12,876 nt of DNA from Bacillota bacterium (lineage in GTDB: Bacteria > Bacillota > Bacilli > Bacillales > Cytobacillaceae). The stretch lies in contig JAEWDX010000295.1 of NCBI GenBank assembly GCA_023389895.1, positions 1 to 12,876 on the forward strand, given 5' to 3'. Position 1 is the stretch's first letter, and every line of letters starts with the position of its first letter. This document shows positions 5,856 through 11,308 of the stretch, one piece after another. Under the pieces are notes generated by a model. The model was not told the DNA's origin, did no database searches, and saw nothing but the letters and a program-made list of their open reading frames with translations. The position numbers and the translations under genes are program-made.

Positions 5856-7220
5856 ATGTTGAAAAAGATAAAAGTCTGGCTGAATAAACTATCACCTGCT
5901 CAGGCAATTTCAGGCTATTATCTATTGGCCGTTACAGTGTCAGTCTTATTACTAAGTATTCCAGCAGTTCATTTACCAGGAGTAAAGATCGCGTTTATCG
6001 ATACAGTCTTTACGGCAGTAAGTGCAGTAAGTGTAACAGGTTTAACGGTTGTAGATATTTCCGAGACATACAGCACTTTTGGTTATTTTGTCATTATGTT
6101 TGTGCTCCAATTTGGTGGGATTGGAATCATGGCACTTGGTACTTTTTTTTGGTTAATATTGGGCCGGAAAATTGGTTTGCGCAGTCGCCGTTTAATTATG
6201 GCTGATCACAATCAATTTGCTTTATCAGGTCTCGTTAATTTAATCCGTGAAATCATTAAAATTATTCTTGTTATTGAGATAATTGGTGCTTTAATTTTAG
6301 GCTTCCATTTTTTAAAATACTATCCAACATGGCAGGAATCGTTTCTCCATGGATTATTTGCATCTGTTAGTGCTACGACAAATGCTGGGATGGCGATAAC
6401 GGGAACCTCACTCGTTCCATATAAAGGTGATTATTTCGTTCAATTAATTAATATCCTATTAATCATGCTTGGAGCGATTGGCTTCCCTGTCTTAATTGAA
6501 GCAAAACAATATTTGTATAATAAAAAAAATGAACAAGGGCTTTCGTTTCGATTTTCTTTGTTTACGAAAGTAACGACCATTACTTATGCTATATTGTTTG
6601 TACTTGGAACGATCGCGATTTTTGTTTTGGAATTTCAAAATTATTTTAAAGGAATGTCATGGCATGAAAGCTTCTTCTATGCATTATTCCAATCCGCGAC
6701 AACAAGGAGTGCAGGTCTTACGACGATGGATATTAGCGAGTTTTCCATCCCGACATTATTAGTCCTTAGTATATTAATGTTTATCGGCGCTTCTCCAAGT
6801 TCTGTTGGGGGAGGAATTCGAACGACAACCTTTGCGTTAAATATTTTGTTTGTTTTCCATTTTACAAAAGGAATTCGTGATATAAAGATTTTTAATCGAG
6901 AATTGCATCAAGATGATATTTTAAAATCACTCGCAATTACGATTTTAGCGAGTGGCATGTGCTTCATTTCTGTCGTAATCCTTTGTTTTACAGAAAAGCA
7001 GCATGAACTCATTGAAATTATTTTTGAAGTTTGTTCAGCCTTTGGAACAACCGGTCTTTCAATGGGAATTACACCAGATTTAAGCATAACAGGAAAAGGC
7101 ATCATTATGATTCTCATGTTTATCGGAAGAATAGGCTTGACGTCATTTTTATTTATTATCGGTGGCAAAGAAAAGAAAGCCAATTACCATTATCCGAAGG
7201 AAAGGATCATTACGGGATAA
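5856..7220 (+). CDS. ktrD: Potassium uptake channel subunit KtrD (TrkH/Ktr family)
   Basis: Membrane subunit of a Na+-dependent Ktr potassium uptake system, working with a cytoplasmic RCK subunit (KtrC type) not encoded in this window. The 454-aa protein has the four membrane-pore-membrane repeats of the superfamily. The filter segments are SVTGL (59-63), TTNAGM (174-179), TRSAGL (283-288) and FGTTGL (396-401). The gating loop of the third repeat is GASPSSVGGGIRTTT (311-325). The conserved Arg of the last helix is in FIGRIG (R425), and the end NYHYPKERI matches B. subtilis KtrD. ATG 5856 (MLKKIKVWLNKLSP) is chosen because it aligns with KtrD and follows the predicted promoter and AAAGGA. The spacing to the ATG, about 11-12 nt, is long. 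KtrD is favoured over KtrB because of identities such as VLQFGGIGIM and GASPSSVGGG. Confidence 0.93.
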   Translation: MLKKIKVWLNKLSPAQAISGYYLLAVTVSVLLLSIPAVHLPGVKIAFIDTVFTAVSAVSVTGLTVVDISETYSTFGYFVIMFVLQFGGIGIMALGTFFWLILGRKIGLRSRRLIMADHNQFALSGLVNLIREIIKIILVIEIIGALILGFHFLKYYPTWQESFLHGLFASVSATTNAGMAITGTSLVPYKGDYFVQLINILLIMLGAIGFPVLIEAKQYLYNKKNEQGLSFRFSLFTKVTTITYAILFVLGTIAIFVLEFQNYFKGMSWHESFFYALFQSATTRSAGLTTMDISEFSIPTLLVLSILMFIGASPSSVGGGIRTTTFALNILFVFHFTKGIRDIKIFNRELHQDDILKSLAITILASGMCFISVVILCFTEKQHELIEIIFEVCSAFGTTGLSMGITPDLSITGKGIIMILMFIGRIGLTSFLFIIGGKEKKANYHYPKERIITG

Positions 7221-7223
7221 AAG

Positions 7224-7268
7224 TAAGTGTCTGGCAATTTAGCGATTTGCTGAGTTGCCAGACACTTA
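7224..7268. terminator. Long inverted repeat acting as terminator after ktrD
   Basis: A perfect 14-bp arm, TAAGTGTCTGGCAA (7224-7237), pairs with 7255-7268 around a 17-nt loop. The plus-strand tail is A/T-rich and not a pure T run, while on the minus strand the stem is followed by CTTTTAT. It lies between ktrD and the convergent gene and probably ends both transcripts. Confidence 0.65.
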
Positions 7269-7314
7269 TTAATTTTATACGTTAAGAAAGCTCACCCTTT
7301 CCAAAAGACCCGTC

Positions 7315-7668
7315 TTAATCTGTTCCTCTTCCTGCATCATGTTCTGGATGCATAAATGGACTCGCTTGCGGACGTTTTTTTCTTTCTAATAAGTTTTTGT
7401 TTTCGGATGTATTCCAACCAATATCATTCGTTGGATGAACCCACTCATCTCCAGCCATAACTGCGGGATCGACTTCCTCACTCCAATTTTCTAATGGAGA
7501 ATTTTCAGATGTATAGAAACTATCCCCGATGATGACTCCATGAGAGTTTTTGAACGTTGGCTCCATCTCAATTCCAGTTTCTTTAAAGCTTGGTGCTTCA
7601 ATTTGGTGTGGAAGTGTTTCATCGATGCCAAGCATTTTTCCTGCCTGTTTCTTCTTCTCTTTTTCCAT
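7315..7668 (-). CDS. Small acidic soluble protein, possibly DUF3905-like
   Basis: A 117-aa protein with no signal peptide or membrane segment. A lysine-rich start (MEKEKKKQAGKML) leads into a Glu/Asp/Pro/Asn-rich body. The most characteristic stretch, WSEEVDPAVMAGDEWVHP followed by TNDIGWNTSENK (about residues 62-91), recalls to me the uncharacterised Bacillus family DUF3905, but I cannot confirm that. The C-terminus (MHPEHDAGRGTD) is low in complexity. The start is placed at the ATG at 7666-7668, because AAGGG lies 9 nt upstream on the minus strand. An in-frame TTG at 7677 would abut that site. It is divergent from the small gene at 7852 and converges on ktrD. A spore or stationary-phase role is a guess from context. 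Confidence 0.75.
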   Translation of the reverse strand: MEKEKKKQAGKMLGIDETLPHQIEAPSFKETGIEMEPTFKNSHGVIIGDSFYTSENSPLENWSEEVDPAVMAGDEWVHPTNDIGWNTSENKNLLERKKRPQASPFMHPEHDAGRGTD

Positions 7669-7792
7669 TATTCTCAACCCTTTTTTATCATAGCTTTCGT
7701 TAAAAAGGAGAAATTATAATTGTTTTTTAGAGAATTTGTTTTGTAAGGAAAGGTGAATGAAACTTTTAAACGATGAGGACAATAAAAATAGC

Positions 7793-7822
7793 TGATTTAA
7801 ACAGCGAGGTTTTTGCATAAAA
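7793..7822 (+). promoter_or_regulatory. Possible forespore (sigma-G/F type) promoter for the 53-aa gene
   Basis: TGATTT (7793-7798), 17 bp, CATAAAA (7816-7822). The -10 matches six of seven positions of the sigma-G consensus CATA(A/C)TA; the -35 matches four of six of TGMATR. Predicted start is about 20 nt before the ATG at 7852. Weak but correctly placed. Confidence 0.3.
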
Positions 7823-7851
7823 ATATGTGATTCATTTAGGAGGAATAAGCA

Positions 7852-8013
7852 ATGGCAAAACGAAAAGCACAATTTGATGCAGCGGAAAAGTATGCAAAAA
7901 CACCAAAGAAAAATATTCATGAAGCAGAGTTTTCACCTGAATTTAACGATGGGGAAAATCCAATGAAGGGAGCGAATCGAAACTCGGAAAAAGGGAGAAA
8001 GGGCAGGGCATAA
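7852..8013 (+). CDS. Small basic hydrophilic protein (53 aa), spore-protein-like
   Basis: A short gene with an excellent Shine-Dalgarno, TTAGGAGGAATAAGCA, directly before ATG 7852, and a TAA at 8011. The product starts MAKRKAQFDAAEKYAK and ends EKGRKGRA. It is Lys-, Asn- and Glu-rich and fully hydrophilic, without cysteine or membrane segment. The middle (HEAEFSPEFNDGENPMKGANR) is the kind of disordered sequence seen in minor small acid-soluble spore proteins and YfhD-like small Bacillus proteins. I cannot name the family. The sigma-G-like promoter upstream and the presence of an SASP gene 2 kb away make a sporulation role plausible, but this is inference. It is certainly a better coding candidate than the overlapping minus-strand frame, which lacks a ribosome binding site. 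Confidence 0.7.
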   Translation: MAKRKAQFDAAEKYAKTPKKNIHEAEFSPEFNDGENPMKGANRNSEKGRKGRA

Positions 8014-8019
8014 TTAGAA

Positions 8020-8037
8020 TTAGGAGTTAGGAGTTAG
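8020..8037 (+). repeat. Short tandem repeat TTAGGAG
   Basis: TTAGGAG occurs twice head to tail (8020-8026, 8027-8033), followed by TTAG. It lies just after the 53-aa gene. Confidence 0.8.
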
Positions 8038-8085
8038 TTCGAAAATAGGCTGGTCGTTATCGAAGCTTAACAAACTTTAATGTCT

Positions 8086-8152
8086 TCTTTCTGTAGGGTA
8101 TTTGGGCAGATGTGTTTTAACTCATTATCTTACCGGGTATCCTACAGAAAGA
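8086..8152. repeat. 67-bp element with 12-bp inverted ends
   Basis: TCTTTCTGTAGG (8086-8097) is perfectly repeated in inverted orientation at 8141-8152. Inside, GGTA (8097-8100) and TACC (8131-8134) could pair in an alternative fold. Neither strand has a T run after it, so it is not a typical terminator, although it lies 20 bp beyond the end of the radical SAM gene. It could be a small dispersed repeat, a leftover of a mobile element or an RNA structure. Confidence 0.6.
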
Positions 8153-8171
8153 TGTAAAAAGCCTGTCTTAA

Positions 8172-9914
8172 TTAGTTGGTGCTTGAGAAAATGACTGTCT
8201 TTTCTTGAACAGAATCGAAATAGGCGAGCATTATCATTGATTTCTTGTTAATATTTCCATCTACCAAATAATTTTCTAAATCAAAAGGCAGTTTTTCGAT
8301 AAGCGTATACTTATATAGTTCTTTTTCATTTAAACCAAGCTTCATGAATGATGTACCTAGCTGAGAAGGGTTTTGTAAAATACTTTGGTAGATACTTGAT
8401 CTTTCAGCCTTATCTAAGCTTGGGTTCCACCAAGGTTTTCTTGGCTTATATTTTTGCCTTGTGAGGTAGTCATACTTCATTAATCCTTCTATGACTGCTA
8501 AATCATGAATCTCCGCTGTTTGCAGGAAGCTATAAAGCCGTTTGAATAAATCTTCAAGCTGATGACCAATTCTCGACCAGCCTTTATCTTCCCAAAACGT
8601 TCCAAATCCTTGAAAGAAGTTGAAAGGAGTAGGAAATGAATGTGTAACAAGATATTCAATCGTGAAATCCAATCGATGGGCATTCCAATATTTCTCAAGA
8701 ACGTCCTCAACTTGTTTTATTTTGATAATATCATCAAAAGAGAGCACTCGATTTCCGAGCATTTCATATGGAGCATTGTCCATATAAATGTATTGATGTT
8801 CTTTCGCATTTATTCGTAGTCCAGTACCTCTTAAAAGTTTCAAAAAGCCTAGCTGTAATTCTTCGGGCCTCATGGCAAAAACGTCATTAAATGTTTTTTG
8901 AAACGAATTGTAATCCTCTTCAGGTAGTCCAGCAATTAAGTCAAGATGCTGATCGATTTTTCCGCCCTCTTTAACCAGCATGACAGTACGAGAAAGCTTC
9001 TCAAAGTTTTGCTTCCTTTTTACAAGCTCATTTGTATAATCATTCGTTGATTGTACACCAATTTCAAAGCGGAATAATCCTCGTGGAGCTTCTTTATTGA
9101 GAAATTCGATCACTTCTGGACGCATAATATCGGCTGTTATTTCGAACTGAAAGACTGTTCCAGGTAAATGCTCATCAATGAGAAATTGAAACATTTCCAT
9201 CGCATAGCTCCGACTGATATTGAAAGTTCGGTCGACAAATTTAATCGTTTTCGCTCCATTTTTCATTAAGTAACGAATATCATCTTTGATTTTGTCACGG
9301 TCAAAGTAGCGGACACCTACCTCTATAGAAGAGAGGCAAAATTGACAAGTAAATGGACAACCACGGCTTGTTTCGATATACGTGACACGTTTTGACAGAT
9401 GTGAAAGATCCTCCTCAAATCTAAACGGAGATGGCAATTCCCTAAGATCAAGCTTGTTTCGCTGCGGATTTATTTTGATATTGCCATTTTGACGATAGGC
9501 AATTCCATGAACATTTTCGACTTGGGTATCGCCCTTTAATGCAACGAGCAATTGTTTAAAGGTTTCTTCGCCTTCACCAATTACAATATAATCAAACTCA
9601 TTAACTGAATTCATCCAATCCAAAACATCATAAGTCACTTCAGGACCACCAACGATAACTTGGATAGAAGAGTCAATTTTTTTGATCATCTTAACAACTT
9701 TTATTGTCTCTTCGATATTCCAAATATAGCAGCTAAAGCCAATGATTGTAGGCTTTTTCTGAATGAGGTCTGTAACAATATTCATAACAGGATCTTTAAT
9801 TGTATATTCTGCAATATCAACATCAAATTCAGGACGAGCAAATGCCTTTAAATAACGAATGGCAATATTTGTATGAATATATTTTGCATTTAGAGTCGAA
9901 CAAATAATTTTCAT
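8172..9914 (-). CDS. B12-binding-domain radical SAM protein, substrate unknown
   Basis: A 580-aa cytoplasmic enzyme of the cobalamin-dependent class B radical SAM superfamily. Residues 1-130 form the Rossmann-type B12-binding domain (IIGFSCYIWN at 57-66, IVGGPEV at 87-93, VIGEGEETF at 111-119). The radical SAM barrel follows, with the iron-sulfur motif CPFTCQFC (C186, C190, C193) after YIETSRG. Barrel landmarks include FVDRTFN and FEIGVQS. The C-terminal 200 residues resemble the DUF4080 region of this family (GFGTFWEDKGWSRIG, KYKPRKPWWNP). Known relatives catalyse methylations and ring contractions, but the reaction of this subgroup is not known to me. ATG 9912-9914 is preceded by AAAAGGGG with 8-nt spacing. 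The gene stands alone, without an obvious substrate or operon partner. Family secure; function open. Confidence 0.9.
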   Translation of the reverse strand: MKIICSTLNAKYIHTNIAIRYLKAFARPEFDVDIAEYTIKDPVMNIVTDLIQKKPTIIGFSCYIWNIEETIKVVKMIKKIDSSIQVIVGGPEVTYDVLDWMNSVNEFDYIVIGEGEETFKQLLVALKGDTQVENVHGIAYRQNGNIKINPQRNKLDLRELPSPFRFEEDLSHLSKRVTYIETSRGCPFTCQFCLSSIEVGVRYFDRDKIKDDIRYLMKNGAKTIKFVDRTFNISRSYAMEMFQFLIDEHLPGTVFQFEITADIMRPEVIEFLNKEAPRGLFRFEIGVQSTNDYTNELVKRKQNFEKLSRTVMLVKEGGKIDQHLDLIAGLPEEDYNSFQKTFNDVFAMRPEELQLGFLKLLRGTGLRINAKEHQYIYMDNAPYEMLGNRVLSFDDIIKIKQVEDVLEKYWNAHRLDFTIEYLVTHSFPTPFNFFQGFGTFWEDKGWSRIGHQLEDLFKRLYSFLQTAEIHDLAVIEGLMKYDYLTRQKYKPRKPWWNPSLDKAERSSIYQSILQNPSQLGTSFMKLGLNEKELYKYTLIEKLPFDLENYLVDGNINKKSMIMLAYFDSVQEKTVIFSSTN

Positions 9915-10101
9915 TAAATGAGCCCCTTTTAACGTAATAAAATATCAACTAATAATTATAAACTATTATCGATTAAATAGATACTTTACTAGGAAAGTTA
10001 GTTGTCTTTATGATCAGATAGGGTCATTTTATTAGGAAAAGAATGCACTTTCCTATTTTTCGAAATTTATCTTTTTTTAGCGAAAAAGGATGAAAACTAC
10101 G

Positions 10102-10140
10102 AAAAAACATACTGCGAATTTTAAGAAAATTTAGCAGTAT
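10102..10140 (-). terminator. Orphan minus-strand terminator-like hairpin
   Basis: ATACTGC (10109-10115) pairs with GCAGTAT (10134-10140), with an inner AATTTT/AAAATT stem. On the minus strand the stem is followed by GTTTTTTC. No minus-strand gene lies upstream of it until the MFS gene, which has its own hairpin near 11240, so it may be a relic of a deleted gene. Confidence 0.5.
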
Positions 10141-10263
10141 TAGGTACTACCTTTTTCTATCTCTTTTATGTGGAATACCAAATTGCATTTTGAACGAAAG
10201 GGCAAAGCCATTGAAAAGTGGTGAAAGTGGAGGAATGGTAATAAAAAAATATTTTTCCGCCCC

Positions 10264-10291
10264 TTGACAAATCATGATTAGGGAGTATGAT
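10264..10291 (+). promoter_or_regulatory. Sigma-A promoter of the tetR-like operon
   Basis: A perfect TTGACA (10264-10269), 16 bp, then TATGAT (10286-10291). The inverted-repeat operator starts at the last base of the -10 and covers the start site, a classic arrangement for repression. Confidence 0.7.
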
Positions 10292-10330
10292 TATATCATG
10301 AATAAAAATATAAAAATATTCATGATATAA
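10272..10330. promoter_or_regulatory. Operator array: three TCATGA boxes 24 bp apart
   Basis: TCATGA occurs at 10272-10277, 10296-10301 and 10320-10325, each exactly 24 bp from the next. The last two are parts of a perfect 14-bp inverted repeat: TTATATCATGAATA (10291-10304) and TATTCATGATATAA (10317-10330), with a 12-bp AT spacer. The first lies in the promoter spacer inside its own palindrome AATCATGATT (10270-10279). The position implies repression by a dimeric regulator, most likely the adjacent TetR-type protein or its intact ancestor. Confidence 0.65.
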
Positions 10331-10347
10331 CGAAAGGGCTGTGATAA

Positions 10348-10572
10348 ATGACAAAGGGACCGAAAGGGTTCTCGGATACAGAAAAAGACGAACTGAGAAC
10401 AAAGTTGTGTTTGGAATGTGAATGTAGTTGGGCGTTGCATGGATATAAAAAAACAAGTATCGGAGAATTGACAGCGAATATTGGAATATCAACAGGCGCG
10501 TTTTACTTATTGTATTTTTCAAAGGAAGATTTGTTTTGCGAAACTTTGGAACGAGTACATGGAGGCAAGTAA
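10348..10572 (+). pseudogene. TetR-family regulator truncated after the DNA-binding domain
   Basis: The 74 residues match the N-terminal part of TetR/AcrR-family repressors: FSDTEKDELRTKL, then the helix-turn-helix GYKKTSIGELTANIGISTGAFYLLY (about residues 32-56), then SKEDLFCETLERV. The family is normally about 190-200 aa, and the ligand-binding, dimerising C-terminal domain is absent. After ERV the frame reads HGGK and stops at 10572, three bases before the next gene. No continuation of the domain is visible in the other forward frames, so the loss looks like a deletion and not a point frameshift. ATG 10348 follows GAAAGGG with about 11-nt spacing. The promoter and palindromic operator are intact. 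A functional mini-regulator lacking the effector domain cannot be excluded; hence pseudogene is the likely but not certain label. Confidence 0.7.
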
Positions 10573-10574
10573 AA

Positions 10575-10808
10575 ATGATAGGTGAAATATTTGGAAACAT
10601 AATCGACTTTTTGAAAAGCACAGCACCCCTGTCCATTGTTTTTAATATCGTATTTGGAATTGCTCTGCTTATCATGGGTTTCATCTTTCTGAAAAAGCAA
10701 CAGCAAACCAAAAGGCAGAAAATTGGCGGATGGGTTTGCGTGTCAATTTCTGTTTCCGCCTTCTTGGGAGCCGTGTCCAACTGGTTTTTCGCATATGTAA
10801 TCTTTTAG
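10575..10808 (+). CDS. Small two-helix membrane protein (77 aa), unknown
   Basis: Unrecognised protein. ATG 10575 is placed by GGAGG (10561-10565) at 9-nt spacing and starts two bases after the truncated regulator's stop. Hydrophobic segments lie at about residues 18-38 (LSIVFNIVFGIALLIMGFIFL) and 50-77 (VCVSISVSAFLGAVSNWFF). They are separated by a basic loop, KKQQQTKRQK. By the positive-inside rule, that loop is cytoplasmic and both ends face outward. One cysteine lies in the second helix. It is co-transcribed with the regulator fragment and the next gene. Comparable small proteins accompany efflux pumps, toxins, or conjugation modules, but nothing here decides between these. The overlapping frame that starts at 10536 is the same reading frame extended upstream without a ribosome binding site. 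Confidence 0.65.
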   Translation: MIGEIFGNIIDFLKSTAPLSIVFNIVFGIALLIMGFIFLKKQQQTKRQKIGGWVCVSISVSAFLGAVSNWFFAYVIF

Positions 10809-10820
10809 GTGGTGAATATG

Positions 10821-11066
10821 ATGATTGATAAAATGTATGCCGTAATGGATACGGCATGTGAAAAAGCGAGTGAATTTACGGGAGCGTCTATTCGGTTTCC
10901 AAAACCGAGTAAACGCGCATGGAGAGTGAGTGCGGCACTAAATGGGTCAATTGGAATTGGGTTTCTGTTATTTGGGTTTTTATCACCGCATAGATGGGTT
11001 TTACTATTAGGTGCATTGGGCATTGTGGGTAGTGTTATAACAGGCAAACAGGCAAACGATGGTTAA
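10821..11066 (+). CDS. Small membrane protein with an N-terminal soluble segment (81 aa), unknown
   Basis: Unrecognised protein. The N-terminal half (MIDKMYAVMDTACEKASEF, then basic KPSKRAWR) is soluble and contains one cysteine. It is followed by two short hydrophobic segments, AALNGSIGIGFLLFGFL (about 40-56) and WVLLLGALGIVGSVIT (about 62-77). ATG 10821 is preferred because GGTGGTGA (10808-10815) is then optimally spaced. ATG 10818 and GTG 10809 are in frame alternatives. The ribosome binding site overlaps the stop of the preceding gene, so the two are translationally linked and presumably act together. Base composition is visibly less AT-rich than the flanking genes, which suggests a separate origin of this pair. 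Confidence 0.65.
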   Translation: MIDKMYAVMDTACEKASEFTGASIRFPKPSKRAWRVSAALNGSIGIGFLLFGFLSPHRWVLLLGALGIVGSVITGKQANDG

Positions 11067-11203
11067 TAAGAAATCGTCGTTTTCGTTCTTTATTATTGTC
11101 TTGCTTTATATCGATATTTTTTTCACCACGTTGTATCTGAATTTCGTGGTATCTTTATTTCAAAGCAACAATTAGGGTTAATATTTGAGGGGGGGTCCTA
11201 AAA

Positions 11204-11257
11204 GTGAAATTCCTGCCAAAAAGGCAGTCAAGAATGGTATTATTACAGCATTCTTGA
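11204..11257 (+). pseudogene. 17-codon stub reading frame with a strong ribosome binding site
   Basis: Seven Gs (11189-11195) stand 8 nt before GTG 11204, which opens a frame MKFLPKRQSRMVLLQHS and stops at 11255-11257 inside a terminator-like hairpin. The start signals are better than chance for so short a frame. It may be the 5' remnant of a deleted gene or a leader peptide. I do not recognise it. Confidence 0.25.
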
Positions 11258-11263
11258 CTTTTA
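11226..11263. terminator. Terminator-like hairpin between the small operon and the MFS gene
   Basis: AGTCAAGAATG (11226-11236) and CATTCTTGACT (11249-11259) form a perfect 11-bp stem with a 12-nt loop. TTTTA follows on plus; on minus the stem is followed by GCCTTTTTGG. It can end the convergent transcripts from both sides. A second small hairpin, CTGCC/GGCAG, abuts it at 11213-11227. Confidence 0.65.
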
Positions 11264-11308
11264 CATTTGAACTGTCTAATAGTCTAATTGGCTTTTTTTA
11301 GTCAGCAC

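Larger units (their letters stand above)
9915..10347. other. Long intergenic region between the radical SAM gene and the truncated TetR gene
   Basis: This 430-bp stretch is very AT-rich and contains no convincing gene; a long minus-strand open frame crossing it shows no ribosome binding site or protein-like composition. A perfect TATAAT on the minus strand (9955-9960) could be the -10 of the radical SAM gene, though no good -35 is seen. Near the middle is a minus-oriented hairpin with a T tail (10109-10140), and at the right end the promoter and operator of the tetR-like gene. I see nothing definite in 9990-10100. Confidence 0.6.

Noticed and set aside
8086..8152. T-box leader or standard terminator
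   Set aside because: No T-box core sequence is present, no T run follows on either strand, and no aminoacylation-related gene is adjacent.
10166..10780. 204-codon open frame on the minus strand
   Set aside because: No ribosome binding site, implausible composition (runs of Phe, Ile, His, Cys without domain pattern), and it crosses the promoter, operator and genes of the opposite strand, which have good signals.
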